64,000 nucleotides of DNA from Plectrocnemia conspersa (taxonomy: Eukaryota; Arthropoda; Insecta; Trichoptera; Polycentropodidae). The stretch lies in assembly GCA_009617715.1 (NCBI GenBank), contig VTFK01000470.1, forward strand, positions 1 through 64,000, written 5' to 3'. Below are positions 11,296-25,375 of the stretch, in pieces (position 1 is the first letter of the stretch; every line of letters begins with the position of its first letter). Under the pieces are notes generated by a model. The model did not search any database, was not told where the DNA came from, and saw only the letters and a list, made by a program, of their open reading frames with translations. Made by a program: the position numbers and the translations under genes.

Positions 11296-11850
11296 GCGAT
11301 TATTTACAAAATACTCCATCCAGACCCTTTGCAGATCTTACTAGGATAATTAGCATAATTCAAGTCCCGGATCAAAGTCATTCAAGTCGTACCAGAGATA
11401 CTTGACCGAAATTCAATTACCGAGCTACGTCTTGAACGAGAAAGACGCCGCTCGAGAACCCTTTGACTGAGATTTGCGCGAACCCTTTCGCGTGCACAAA
11501 CTGCATTACACCATAAGAATTAGACAAAAATGGCATAGATATGAACCATGCGGGTCTGCTTTCGAAATTGAAAACTTTCAGATGAGAACTTAAACGCATG
11601 AACGGACACCGTCTTGGCTTCTACATATACACATATAAGGGACGGTTGAAGATCAAAAGGCACCCCATAAGACGATGGGTGCAATCTTAGGGGTTGGCAT
11701 AAGCGTCGCGGCTTAGTGCCCCCATAGATAAGGTTATCCTATGCCATGTGCGAAGCAATACTCCTCGGAAGGGTTGACTACCACTACACACCAAGTGTAT
11801 TCAATTCGTTTAATGGTAAACGGTCCCTCTCTCGTTAAATGTATTGCGTA
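11296..11850. other. GC-rich island 7
   Basis: Two adjacent segments of balanced composition (about 11300-11600 and 11625-11850) separated by a short ACATATAC tract. The minus frame at 11417-11599 is unrecognised. Candidate conserved noncoding elements. Confidence 0.35.
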
Positions 11851-12470
11851 TTGTAATAATAATGGAACATGAATTTATTGTTTTCGGAAGTTTATTCCTT
11901 GTATGATTTCTTCTCGTGTTGGCGATCGTCACGATGCAGACACGTGCATTTGATTGTTGTCACGTTTTTTATAGCTTGGAATATTTGCTTTGTGGTTTAC
12001 CAATTTTGTGGAATTTTATTAAAATTTTACTTAACTGATATTATCGCTAGCAATAATATTGTCGCTATATTTATTGTTTAGGTATACAACTGTTACCTAA
12101 CATATAAATTCGGTCTTACTGCTGTAAAAAAAGGTATTTTATTGGGCCATAAGCAAAAACTATACTAATGCTAATATATTAACTATGCTTAAATATGTTA
12201 ATTGTAGATTTAGTTCGTGAGGTAAAAATTTAGGGTTAAAATATTTTAGATCGATTTTGTTATTTATAAAATGAGCAATACAACATACAAATTATTATAA
12301 AGAATACAATTCTAGGCCGCAAGCTGTTAGAATAATAAAAGTAGACGTCTTACATTTCTTAAACATATATTATTATAGTAGTATATATAATATTAAAAAT
12401 ACAATATTTTAAGTAAATTATTATTCAAGTATATTGTCTTATTTTGTGATTTCTCCCACTATTTTTAAAA
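11851..12470. other. AT-rich spacer
   Basis: A 70-codon hydrophobic plus frame (11869-12081) is present, but its composition is what AT-rich DNA gives. No supportable gene. Confidence 0.5.
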
Positions 12471-12600
12471 ACTCACGACGAACTGCGGTTTAGCTTTTCG
12501 GCCTTATATACATAAATAGTGTTGCCTGCCCTGACGCTTGTGACGTCATGACAATGCTGCCGAGTTATTTGGCCTTTATACAGATTTTCACTGGTGAATT
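12471..12600. promoter_or_regulatory. Short island with full CRE (TGACGTCA)
   Basis: A 130-bp island containing TTGTGACGTCATGACA at about 12538-12553, a full palindromic cAMP-response element as bound by CREB/ATF factors. The function is inferred from the motif alone. Confidence 0.3.
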
Positions 12601-12705
12601 TAATCTTTTCAAAATTAATTTACCCATTTTTTTTTATTTATTTGACTTGTTCCTAATGTATATGTTTGTATTAATTTCTCACACTTAGAAAGAGAAGAAG
12701 ATTCA

Positions 12706-12975
12706 TAATATGGAAACGCGTTACTTTAACGTTCATAGATCACCGGAATCCTTTCGAAGGGCGCCTTCTGTCTTTAGACGCCCAGGGCGGCTCATTGTCG
12801 ATATTACAAGGCTAGGACCCGAATGAAATAACAGGCTATAGATTAGTGGCACTCCTATGGTAAGGGTAAGAAGGGCACACAAGACTCCTTATATTCCCAG
12901 TTTCAATTGTGCGATTACAGGGAGACCCGAGTAATACGGTGATTAATGTCGGATTTTCTGAAAATGGATTTCAGG
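12706..12975. other. GC-rich island 8
   Basis: About 270 bp of balanced composition with no long frame. Candidate conserved noncoding element. Confidence 0.35.
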
Positions 12976-13430
12976 ACACAGTTACACTAACATAAAAACA
13001 ATATGTACTATTTGACATCAAGTTAAATCCTGCAAAATTTATTAAAACACGAAGATAACTATCTTAAGTTTATATATCTACCTATTAGTTGCTTTACTAG
13101 ATCTATTGACGATTTAGTTCAAATTAATATATGTATAATATATATATTATATAAATCTTAAAAGCACAAGATATGATTCACTGAGTTATCGTAAAAATGC
13201 TTATGTCATAAAACACGTACATATTGTTTATATATCCTATGTTAAGGAGCATATATAAATTATTATTATAATTTATATTTTTGTAATGTATACATAATTT
13301 GGTACATACATTGTCACATTATTCTTCTGGTAATGTGTCGTTAATTCCCTTTGACACCTCCAAGCAAACATGGAATATTATTATTATGATTATTCTATGT
13401 ATAAATCATGCAATGTTTGCGCACGTGAAT
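12976..13430. other. AT-rich spacer
   Basis: No feature seen. Confidence 0.6.
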
Positions 13431-13640
13431 TCATAATTGGTAGTATACCTTAACTGTCCACATGGGGGCTGTCTTTGCCTAAAAATACATCCCTAAGGAG
13501 GGTGCCTTGGTGTCGTAAGATGGGGTGGGAGCATTGTCTTATTGCATCGGCCCTTCGTTGCTCCCCACATGGTCCGCTCATCCGAAGGGGTTGCAACCCT
13601 TTTATATGCCTTTATACGTAACGTTTATATTGGCTACCGA
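13431..13640. other. GC-rich island 9 with repeated CCACATGG
   Basis: About 200 bp. The word CCACATGG occurs twice (about 13458 and 13566). CATATG/CATGTG-type cores are bHLH targets. No coding frame. Confidence 0.35.
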
Positions 13641-13745
13641 TGTAAGTACAGGCGACGAAATAAAAAGAGCATAAGTTCTGTTTTGATTATTTCTTTACAT
13701 TTGTTTCATTGACTGATTTTATATAACTTGCCAATGTGCTTATTT

Positions 13746-13960
13746 TGGATTTTTATCTACGTAGTTGGACCAGGGTTGACGTAAAGGGAGAAGCGGCTGC
13801 TTTCTTAGTCAATGTTTGGCATAGCTCTACTTAGTTCGCGTACACTCTTGTGTGTCCTAAGTCAAAAGTATCTACTGTAGTTTCTAAAGTAATTTCTTGA
13901 TTATAGGTCTTGATAGAAGTGTTAACAAACTTATATACGCTGGTCAAAATAAAGAAGATG
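13746..13960. other. GC-enriched island 10
   Basis: A weakly GC-enriched block with no open frame of note. Candidate noncoding element, less distinct than its neighbours. Confidence 0.25.
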
Positions 13961-14334
13961 CTTTTTCTCTTTCTATTCTAGACACTGTTAGTAAAAACAG
14001 ATTGTTATTGTCTATAATCTGCGTCTCAAATAGTTGTTTCTATGATCTTTTTTAATACTAAAATACCTAATTAATCAAGAATCTATTAATTAAATAATGT
14101 GAATAAAGTTTATTGGGTTCCATTAAAATAAATCAGGAGTTTCTAAAGTTATTATGAATATAAATCGCAACTCTTCGAATTAATAGTAACTAGAACACTA
14201 GTGTTTTCTAATTTTTATTTTTTAGTAACATAATATGTCAATTATTAAAAACTGAAATATATACGCTATATTTATATTATCTATTATTTTTAAATATTTC
14301 TATAATACACAAAAAAGGTTCAGGTGTAGTTTTA
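13961..14334. other. AT-rich spacer
   Basis: No feature seen. Confidence 0.6.
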
Positions 14335-14970
14335 ATGATAAGTGTTATAGATAAACCACGTTATTTTCTTAACATTTTATTATGGTGCAACTGTACCAAG
14401 ATGCTGTACCCTCGCGTGTTTTCCCTATGGGTTTTGTATTATGATTACAATACCCAAAGAAAGGAGGCGATGCCGTTTCTCATTCACACGCCCATAAATT
14501 ACCGACATTCTTTAAAATGCACCGGCGTGTCCTGTTGTGCCTTAAAGAAAATCATAAATCTACCCGGAATTACAAGGCAATTAAGAATAATTATAAGCGT
14601 TTGTTCGCGAGGAAGGGAGAGGAGTTTTAGCCTTGTGGAAACTTTCAAAGCTGCGTAAGACCAGCGGTGGTGAGATCTGGAGGATATATTTTCAGCTCGT
14701 GTTTACCTTGTAGGTTCATTCATTAATTAGAGGCTCGCAGGTCCAGTGGAAGGGTCAGCCCGAAGCTTTCTTGCCCTGTTGGCAGTTTGTCTTAATGGGA
14801 AGTTGGTTATGAAGGGTCGCCCGGTGAATGCCTAAGTGTTTTTGCGTGAGTGATTCCGTTTTTGCTTTTGGCGGTGCTTCAACCCTTTAAGGGTGTGTGC
14901 AGATTTGTGCAGGACCATAAAGGTGAACGTCTTTGAATGGACAGGCAGTAGCCCTTTGACGTTGCTAAGA
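14335..14970. other. GC-rich island 11, 600 bp
   Basis: One of the longest islands. A 107-codon plus frame (14335-14658) enters it from AT-rich DNA but matches nothing known. The 3' half (14660-14960) has no long frame. A homeodomain-type TTAATTAG lies at about 14723. Regulatory function is favoured. Confidence 0.35.
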
Positions 14971-16330
14971 AATCTTAGATCTGAATTAATTGAAACTGAA
15001 GTTGTATTGTACTAATCAGACGTAATTAGCGTGAATATAATTCGATATGCTAAAGTTGTGCTAACATTGAAACTATTAGACAATCGAAAAAGTAAACACT
15101 TAATAGTTATGTAATTCCAATTGTGTTGACCATTACATATAGATATTATGTATAACACTTTGTTTAATTACTAATTGAAAGTTAATACTTGTATCAAAGC
15201 TATTTTAAGTTATTCATGCACTATGTTTCTTAATATAGTTACTAAAATAGTTTTTAATATAATAGTATCTACACTAGCAGTAACTACAATAATTTTATAT
15301 TCTTAAACAAATATTAAGATGTTGACTAATTAATTATTTAATTAAAATATTACAGTTTGAAAAACTTTTAAATGGGCTAGCTCTGACGCAATATTAAATT
15401 ATTTAAATTAGGGTTATTTTAATTACATTGCGACTCAACAGGTTACAACATAATGGTATTATTACAATACACAAAAAAAAATCAGTTACGATTATTTAAA
15501 AGAACCTTATGAGAAAAGAATGCGTAGAAAATTGTAAATCTGTTTGTTCAAAATGCGACGTATTTAAAAAAAACATATTTATATGATTGATGATTGTGAT
15601 GTGATTTATGTATTGTAATTATTGTACATTTAATGCTTATTTTAGAATATAACAATAATATTTATTTTTGACTTATCTCTCGTATAATTATCTATTTTTA
15701 CTCATGTTAAAAGTAACATTAATTATGTTTGACTAACATTAATTATATGTTAATGTTATTATTATAAAATTAAAAAAAACGTATATACTCCATAACCCTT
15801 TTATTCCCAGACAATTTGGCCTAACATATGCGATTTTTTTTAAAAAATATCATTGATTTCAATTTTTAAATAAATGATGTTACACATATGTTTGTGTTTT
15901 AAAAATTTAAAACTTTTTCTGTGTATTGATGATGATGTAATGTAATAAAAAGCACGAATATTTAATTGTTACAATAAGAATAAAAAAAAATATTTATATT
16001 TATTTACTTGAAAAATTAAAATATAAATCAAATTTGATTTAAAAAACAATTGTCAACACATTTTTAATATTAATAATTTTTAATAGATTATTTATTACAG
16101 CCTATATTTAGTTAGTGACAAAAAAATATCATTGTAATATTTCCCAATAAAAAAGGATTTTTTAAAAAGAACATGCAATATTTTTCAAATGCATTTTTCA
16201 TTTAAATAAAATTATTGAGACTCTCATATTGCTAATTTTAAATACCAATATTTAGTTAAGCATATTTTATAGACTATTTGGGTAAAAATATGTCTGAATA
16301 GAGATGTACAAATAGCAGAAAAAATTTCGT
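14971..16330. other. AT-rich spacer, 1.4 kb
   Basis: Very AT-rich. No feature seen. Confidence 0.6.
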
Positions 16331-17215
16331 GTGTACAATACCTGCTTTTATTTTTACTTCGCCAGCCATCCCTATTATAAAAAAAGACGCGGGTATTTTA
16401 TTGTTACAAATCAAAATTATTTGGAACTGCTAAACACCGTTAGATTTTTCTGAGATAAACAAATATCTTTTATGTTGACACGTCGCGCATATACAAAAAC
16501 ACAACTATCGAATATTTAATTTAATTTTGCGCTGAAATATCGGGCGGTGAGATTTTTGGCATAGGTAGGTTAAACTGATATTTTAGCACTCTTGAAATAA
16601 AAAAGAATTTATTATTCTACATTGATATCCTACCATGATAAAACTACTTTTCTGCGCTACGCTTTTGCTTTCAAACAATATGAGCATCGTCGTTTTTGTA
16701 GTTTTTAACCATAGAGATATCGTTTTTAACAAATAAAACGTATGAATATACTCAAAAAAATAGATATTTGATTTTGTAATAACGATAGTACAGGAGGCTA
16801 ATTTTTGCCCCAATACCGGAATTACCGGTATTAAAATCCCTAATCCTAAATGCTCCTAAAAGAAAAGTGTTGGGAAAAACAAGTTCAAAAAAAAGGTGCT
16901 TTTTTTGAATTTGTTTTTATAGCATTCTCATAAGAGCAGCAAGTCTGACTTCTAAATATATTTTGATGACATTAGTATTATGCTTATTTTATATAAACAA
17001 ATAAAATGAAACTGATGTGAATAGTATTAAAAATTATTTTTTAAACTCATGAAAATAAAAACTTTTTTTTAAAATACTAATATTTAAATATGTTTGTTCC
17101 TCAAATAAATATTGTTTTATTGCCATTATTATAACTTTCCAGTACTCGAGATGTAAATTAAAAATCCTAAAATACGTACATGTTTATATTTTTTCACTAA
17201 AGATAATAATATCAA
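16331..17215. other. AT-rich DNA with possible decayed transposon ends
   Basis: Contains CAGCCATCCCT near 16361 and an AATACCGG / CCGGTATT inverted repeat at 16812-16832 followed by CCCTAATCC. Such words recall hAT subterminal sequences, but no matching terminal repeats or 8-bp duplication could be paired. The 76-codon minus frame (16583-16813) is unrecognised. Confidence 0.25.
16812..16832. repeat. 8-bp inverted repeat AATACCGG/CCGGTATT
   Basis: AATACCGG (16812-16819) and CCGGTATT (16825-16832) are perfect inverted arms with a five-base centre. Confidence 0.85.
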
Positions 17216-17470
17216 TCCAATAAAGACATTTTCGCTGTGAGCGAATGGCATTTGAGCTAACGCTCTTTAGTGAGTTTAATTCAAATTAAGTTTTCAGGAT
17301 TTGCCGGATCCAATATGAAGCGAACCTTTGAAGCGAGCTTGGAGGGCCTGCGTTTGACAACGCTACAATTTCCAAACGAGTTCCAAACTCCGACGAGAGC
17401 GAGTCTCAGCGATAAAAATAAAATAATAATAACTACAACACGAATAGACTGTAGCATTGAGTAGTATAAG
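17216..17470. other. GC-rich island 12a
   Basis: About 250 bp. A 64-codon plus frame (17270-17464) is open through it. It starts at a non-ATG codon and its product is not recognised. Candidate noncoding element. Confidence 0.35.
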
Positions 17471-17534
17471 AATATTTATTTATTTAAATTTATTTTTATT
17501 TAAAAAAAATTGTAAAAAAAGTCGAGTCCGTTCA

Positions 17535-17765
17535 TAATCGCATATTAAATAAGGGCTGGGTGAACCCCCGGGGCGCCCGGGGCGACTCAGCCTGTGAAGG
17601 GTTGGCCCGTCAATGCCGATGAAGGGCAGCGTTTAATTACATCTACGAATTAATTTTGTAATTTCAAAAATGATTGAACCCATTTTACTGCGCCTACTCG
17701 CAAACTTCCACGGTCCCACGCGGACGGACCTGAGAGAGGGGGTGACCGAACGGGTTGGGCGAATA
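17535..17765. other. GC-rich island 12b with CCCCGGGGCGCCCGGGG
   Basis: This island holds a strongly GC, near-palindromic core, CCCCGGGGCGCCCGGGG, at about 17566-17582. Similar CCCGGGCGCCCC words recur at about 38796 and 39711. No coding frame. Confidence 0.4.
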
Positions 17766-18400
17766 TTATTCAATAATAATATTAGAATGATTCTTATTGT
17801 GTGATCATTTATATTAATTTAAATATATTTAACAACATCGTTTATAATCCTAATTTACTAACAAACAGGTTATATCAGTATTAAAACTAATTTATCGGTA
17901 CTGAAATACCAGTACTGGTTTAATGAAAATAACCATTTACGACAAATTATTTTTAACCAAACTATAGTATGAAAAAATCATCCATCGTCCTTGTGTGACA
18001 TTAGCAACTTCTTTAGTCTTACTTAGCATATCTTTATAATATGTGAATATTTTATAAACCCCTTAACTATTGTTAATATATTAGTATATTATATAAACAG
18101 CACTACGAACAAACTTGTTCTAGCACTTTCGTTAATCTGTAGTTAGAATCTACTTAAAAATATTTATATTAAGCAGTTGTCAATTGTTAAATTAGCATTA
18201 ACGTTAACAAATAAAATCCAATATTTACCGTATTTTTAACTATATTAAATATATTTATAAGGTTAACATATTGATACCATATTATCAGTTATGTTAGCTT
18301 TTAAACATCAATAAATTTCAAGTCAAAATAGGACATATTAATCATAATCATATTGACTTATCTATATCGAAATTGCACATTATCAGACAAATCACATAGT
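17766..18400. other. AT-rich spacer with perfect palindrome
   Basis: Contains the perfect 12-bp palindrome ACCAGTACTGGT at 17908-17919. The rest is AT-rich with no gene. Confidence 0.5.
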
Positions 18401-18730
18401 ACACCCGTCACAAACACAACGCAGGTATTTGCTGCTAATAAGATACGATGATGTTTACCGTCTTGTTTTCCGTGTGTTACATGTCAGTGGGGTTGGAATC
18501 GTGGAAGGGGGATACCTCTGGGTTTCATCCGGACGTGGCGGGGGGGTGGGGCGGTTTAACTTTAAATTTATCTAATTTCGTATCCCGAGTTTACCCTGAC
18601 TACCACCATACATATGTATTTTACGTACGTATGTAGATATCTCGCGTTAGATACCTCCGCGAGTTAAAGTTTGACGTGTGCAATCGGCGCGAGTTAACCT
18701 TTGAAAATCGTCCTGTCAATCTCAAAGGAT
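18401..18730. other. GC-rich island 13
   Basis: A block with a G-rich core (about 18500-18552). The 62-codon plus frame (18448-18636) starts at ATG but is unrecognised. Candidate noncoding element. Confidence 0.35.
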
Positions 18731-19125
18731 TTCAATAATGCATGAATATTAGTATTTTATTCTGTCTGATATATTTTGAAAATAAATTAGATATAGGTAT
18801 ATGTGTTATATATTATGTCTTGTTTAACTAAAATTTTCGAATGTATTGATTAATTTAACTCAACTATAATGCTGAGCATTATAAAATTTGACTAAGTTCA
18901 AAAGACGAAATAAGAATTATATTTTGTGCCATGGTTATCTTAAAAAGGTATTTCAAGCCATGTACAATAACGTCATTCACATCCTAGCCAAAATTGTTTT
19001 GAAGCGACTCTTTGATTAATTTAAATCTTGAATATATTTTTTTAAACATTATACGTTTGTAGATTCTACTCATAGTTTATTTTTAAAGGCTTGTTCATTC
19101 TCTAGTATATATTACACAAAAAATG
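18731..19125. other. AT-rich spacer
   Basis: No feature seen. Confidence 0.6.
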
Positions 19126-19736
19126 TCCAGAATGTGAAAAACGTACGAGTATATATCGACAGAGTCGAACTTCGTCAAACTTCAATAAAAAACCATGTAG
19201 GGTTATACAAGATATTGATCCACTACACGAAAAAGTCAAAGTAGCACCGATGTAAGGAATATCTGATCTGGTGATTCAATCGGAAAACGAGCGCATCGGA
19301 AATCGTTCCAATTATCCGATGCTACTCAAACCCCATCTGAATTCCACATCCAGGTGAGATCGGGGTTCAAACCGATGATAACTCTGTGTCTTCGCGGGGG
19401 TGTCTTCAACCCCCTTGGCGCCAGTTTGCTCCCCCACCTGCCGATGGCACAGTCGCGATTTCTGATCCATTATCCGGATCAGTGATATCCCCCATACCAA
19501 AGGAAGAGACATCAAACGGTGATATTACCAATTATTTCACATTTTTTATTGCCGATCACAATTTTTTAGGTCGGAGGTACAGCGTTCGAGACATGCATGG
19601 TAAATCTCTTCACAATACTAGGGCGCATAACTGTAATAAGTGTTTTTTATATGGAGGTGCGTGTCTCGTAACATTATATCAGATCACATTACTTTTTAAA
19701 TTTACCAGAAATACAAATAAAATTTTATTTATCTAA
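19126..19736. other. GC-rich island 14 with donor-like CCAGGTGAGA and hairpins
   Basis: Contains GCATCGG / CCGATGC arms at about 19292-19322, ATCGG / CCGAT arms around a GGTTCAAA loop at about 19359-19376, and a donor-like CATCCAGGTGAGA at about 19347-19359. A 116-codon plus frame (19386-19736) and a 67-codon minus frame overlap and are unrecognised. The donor lacks a recognisable upstream exon, so a structured regulatory element is the safer reading. Confidence 0.35.
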
Positions 19737-19759
19737 ATTGATTCAAAATATCAGACTTC

Positions 19760-20075
19760 TCTTTTAATTATGAGGTATCCATACACCCTGTTTATGAATT
19801 TTGACGATTTTTAAATGTTCCTGTATGCTCGACCAGGAGTATCTGTATTTTTCAGAAACCTTCTCAATAGATTTAATCAGATTTTTCATCAGAAATGTCA
19901 TCGTTTTAACTTCTTTGTTATTTTTTTGAACTTTCACTTTAAAATTTCTTAAACCACATATGGCACTGTCGAACACTTATCCCACTACCGTAAACATTCT
20001 AAATGTATATCACTGCAGTTGCATCGTTTTTTTGTGATATTCGTACAAGATTTAATTTTAAAAAAAAATGGTTGT
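19760..20075 (-). pseudogene. Mariner transposase N-terminal fragment
   Basis: Minus-strand translation across broken frames gives NDATAVIYI, then NVYGSG, then CHMWFKKFKSE (about 19925-20030). After a gap comes SWSSIQEHLK...QGVWIPHN (to 19764). These are the two helix-turn-helix units of mariner transposases, where WFKKF closes the first and WVPHNL ends the second. The 70-codon frame 19764-19976 is part of it. An in-frame stop and a frame change separate the parts, and the catalytic domain is absent. It is a different, older copy from the element at 540-1809. Confidence 0.8.
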
Positions 20076-20540
20076 TTAAAACAAAGCCCTCCATTGTATC
20101 AAGATTTAAAATATATTAATATTTAAATGTCCTCCAAAAGGTGTATGCTAACCGATAAAATATAAGAGATTTGTAACAAATAGGACTATGACTAACAGTG
20201 ACATTTTTGTCTGGTATCCATATTATAAATAATTTTTACTAACATATGTACGTTAAATATGTATGTTAAATAATAAATTTAAATTCCAGTTAAGTGCTTA
20301 ATCAACGTGTTATCCAATCTAACAATTCCAGGACTCTTTTTATTATTAATGTTTTTAAAGACAATTTATAGTATTCCCTTTAAATTTCTATTTATCGTGG
20401 ATATGTTCGATTTTGTTTTATATAATATCAATTTGAATTGTTTTCTTATCTATATATAATATAACTTTGGTAGATACAAAAAATAATGTTGCATCATTTT
20501 AATATAATTTATACATATGTATAATCTTGATTGATGTTTC
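20076..20540. other. AT-rich spacer
   Basis: No feature seen. Confidence 0.6.
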
Positions 20541-20720
20541 TCGTTACATTCAACTGCTGTTGACTTCGTTCATGGACCACAAGACTGATGAGCAAAACTT
20601 TTGCACATTCACCATATTCGCCTTTGCCCACTTGTCATCTCATGTAGGAGCAATTTTGAATCTGTGACGTCACCGAAAAGTTGTTACGATGACGTCACGG
20701 ATTCAAAATTCATATGAAAT
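20541..20720. other. GC-enriched island with CRE hairpin
   Basis: A short block of near-balanced composition ending in the inverted repeat listed separately. No coding frame. Candidate regulatory element or remnant of a small inverted-repeat transposon. Confidence 0.35.
20652..20710. promoter_or_regulatory. Inverted repeat carrying two CRE sites
   Basis: AATTTTGAATCTGTGACGTCA (left arm, from 20652) pairs with TGACGTCACGGATTCAAAATT (right arm, to 20710) with a single G-T-type mismatch across a 17-base loop. Each arm contains the full CREB/ATF palindrome TGACGTCA. It could be a paired regulatory site or the two ends of a tiny foldback element. Confidence 0.7.
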
Positions 20721-21940
20721 TATTCGTATATGCATATCATGATTTAATTACTCAAAATAAGATATTTTTTTATGAATGTGAAATTGAAAGTTGATTTTTA
20801 TTAGCAGTTTAATTATTTTATTTAAAAAATATTATCGAATAATTTTTGATAAAATTTATGGACTCATTTATGTTTTTTTTATGATTGTTTATAAAGTGTA
20901 GTTCTTTTTTCACGAATGTATAGGCCCATGTACATAAAAATAAATTTTAAAAGTATAAAAAGGTGCATTTAACATCAGTGTGTAAAATCAGTGTAGTAAA
21001 ATTTTTTTTCAAGAAACTCTCGAAAATAAAACAGCATTGGTTTCTTTAAGGAGTCTGCGTTATGTAAGTAACATAGTTTACCAAGCTTTAAGTATTTTTT
21101 TTATATGAGAAGAGAAACTGCAAAAAAATATCATAAACTTGTTTATTTTTGTAGAAATAATTCTATTAATAGTTAAAATGTAATATTGTATTATGGGGAA
21201 AATAGTTAAATTTACATAAAAATTGTTGAAATAAATAGTTTTGAAAGACGCTTAACGATTGGTGAATTTTATAAACAATGCTTCAAAGTTTTTAAGTTAA
21301 AAAAATATAAAATTCTTACAAAAAAATTTAGCTATTAGAAACAAAAAAACAGATGAAGAAGTAAATAGGTTTCTATAAAAATTATTTCTCAGCTAATATT
21401 AATTTAAATAATCTAAATAAGCATTATACTTTCATAGTTATGGTGTTTATGATTATCGAAGATCTTATCCTGAAAAAAATTAAAAAAACTCTCTAAGAAA
21501 CAACTTTATGTAATGTTTTCCAAGTATAATCAAAGATGCATTATTTCATATTGCAACTAAATTAATTATAGGAGGGGGCAATCATAGTGATTAGCACGCA
21601 TTGTCGTAAGAGAATTGTCCTTTCTTGTTGATCAGTGTGGGAACTAAATGTAGTGCTTGCTGCATTTTATTAATTTTCTGATAATAGATTTATAGCTGTA
21701 GTTTCAACAGCATTAAAAATAAATAAACAGTTTTAATAATTTGAAGTAGTATAATTTGAAGAAAAATAATACTTAAATTTAATATAGTAAAAATATAGAC
21801 AAAAAAATGCACTTTGTATTGATATAAACATTTTCACAATAAAATAAAAATTTTAGGTTAAATATTTTCTGGATTTTGTACATCTACTTCCGAATACCCC
21901 GCATACATATACATACATATATGATTGTAATTATCAATTA
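20721..21940. other. AT-rich spacer
   Basis: Mostly AT-rich. A small block at about 21571-21660 (GGAGGGGGCAATCATAG onward) is GC-enriched but too short to classify. Confidence 0.5.
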
Positions 21941-22225
21941 TAAATTTTCGGTACACACTTGTTAATTGATCCGGCCTTTTACGCCCGTTCTTTGCACTTG
22001 TTGGTACTTTCACGCACGTATTATACATACACGCGAAAATTTTCCCTAAATTTTGATAAAATTAATTTCGACGCGTAAAAATATTTGCTTGGGCCAAAAA
22101 AGTTACACCCGCGCAATTAAAAGCCTATTTGTACTGAAAACAGCTCTCCGCCGAACACTCAAAGTCAAATTTGGGTTATTGCTCGGCGCAAATATTAACC
22201 TGAAGAACTTTCCGCAAAATACACA
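21941..22225. other. GC-enriched island 15
   Basis: About 280 bp. The 63-codon plus frame (22053-22244) is unrecognised. Candidate noncoding element. Confidence 0.3.
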
Positions 22226-23550
<1,325 letters not shown>

Positions 23551-23885
23551 CTTGACACCTCATCATAGACGTAAGCGTCAACAAAAAAGTTGCCTCTCAG
23601 GTGTGGGTAATCGGCGAATATGATGAGTTGGAGAAACAATGCTGGGGGTGTTGATGTGAAACGAAAAAAAGTTTCCTAAAGTTTCACGCCTAGATGGCGC
23701 CAAGGTGATGAAGTATGGCGGATGACAGGCATCTGTTATAAATCGCTTTCTAATGATATCTCCACACCTATGAAGGTTTTCTTTTGGTGCCGACGCGGAG
23801 GTAATGGCACGTGCTAATCTGATGGGGTGGCGATCGTCGCCACCACCGCACACAACCACCCTTAACCACCATACTATGTAACGTG
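23551..23885. other. GC-rich island 16
   Basis: About 330 bp. The 93-codon minus frame (23578-23859) is unrecognised. AAAGTTT-type words appear twice (about 23670 and 23680). Candidate noncoding element. Confidence 0.35.
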
Positions 23886-24195
23886 GATATTATACTTTAA
23901 AATAATCTTATTTTTTATATGTCGTCAATTGTCAACAAAGGTTTAGCAAATTACTATGTAAGTTAATCAAAGCGCATACTATAAAACTGAATACAGTCCA
24001 TTTTTTATGAGTTTATTGTATTGGACTATGGACTATTGAATATTGGACAATTAAAAGATTTTCAAAGATTATTTCTATATTTTTCTAACCTCCTTTTCAT
24101 AAATCGTGATAAATAATTCAATATATGTTTACGCTTATTAAATCTTAAATATATAACAAGTATATATATAAACTAAGTTCACACCAAACAAAATT
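23886..24195. other. AT-rich spacer
   Basis: No feature seen. Confidence 0.6.
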
Positions 24196-24640
24196 AAAAT
24201 TTCACACTTACTCCTACTTAAAAAAGGTTCAAAGCCCCGATCGCACATACCGCTAATAATTTACGTGTTTTCAACGACACAAAAAATGGCATTGCTCTTT
24301 ACGGGCGCGAATATAACAGCCCTGGGAAATCAAGTGACGGAAAACGACCCAAACTTTTCTTCGACAAGAAACAATAGCCGATAAGAATATACACATACCT
24401 TCCTCTTCTATTTTACCTCATCTCTTTATATTTGAACCGATGATAGATTCCGACGGTGCGATGCCATAACTCAATGGACGGCAGTCACCTGCGTCCTTTG
24501 GGGCTTCGGGCTTTGGGTCACCGGGGACCCACCTGTCATGGAACGTGACCTGTGCTACGTGCGAACTGACCGGTGGATCCTAATAGATACGCGGAAAGTG
24601 TTTTATTTGCATCTTGAATAGATATTGTGACGTGATGTGG
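24196..24640. other. GC-rich island 17
   Basis: About 440 bp, most GC-rich at 24450-24600. Minus-strand GTAAGTGT at about 24203-24211 resembles a donor, preceded on that strand by a 12-codon frame with ATG, which is too little to call. Candidate noncoding element. Confidence 0.35.
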
Positions 24641-25375
24641 ATGATAAGTGGGTGGAAATTTATTTTATCCTTATCGAGTAAAATATTAAATTTGAGCGGG
24701 CGATTTTTGATGACACGTAACGATTACGAATTCAATTTATAAAACATATGTAACAAACGGCTTATTACCAGTTTTAGAAATATATTTGTGTTATTTTAAA
24801 GTAAATAATAAATAAAAAGGTAATTCTTAAATAATTAGTACACTAATAAAATATTAATCAATAGCAAAATATCAATGTTCACTAATTCCGATTTACCAGA
24901 CCAAAAAAATTGTAAAGTATAAGGTTCATACGGGTTTCGTACTTATGTTTTTTAAAAGTCAATAGCCAGCAACTTATACCACTCGTCTATCGTGTTTAAA
25001 GCTAACGTTATATTTTAATAAACGATTTTTTAGACCCCTAGATTTTTTTAGATTTTAATTCAATTCTAACATGTTTTGTTAGATTACAATTGATGGCAAC
25101 GCCACGATTATGAGTGGTCCTGACTTCATAAATTGTACATTATAAATATTATTATTATATTAAATTGTAACTTATTTTTCCTTAATTTTTTTAGCAAATA
25201 ATGCTACAACTGAGGTGTAAAGTGTTAATGAATAATTACTTGTATATTTTCTCCTTTTTTTATTATTTTAATTTCGTATTAAATTAATATAATAATAAAT
25301 TATATTTTTAATATGTATATGTTTAATAATATAGTTATATATAATACAACAAACCAAACGGATTAATCTATTTTG
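24641..25375. other. AT-rich spacer
   Basis: No feature seen. Confidence 0.6.

Noticed and set aside
16361..16845. A complete hAT element bounded by CAGCCATCCCT and CCCTAATCC
   Set aside because: The two candidate ends are not inverted copies of each other and no target duplication is visible.
19359..19376. tRNA T-arm (GGTTCAAA in a 5-bp stem)
   Set aside because: Loop size and the rest of the cloverleaf do not fit. It is a simple hairpin.
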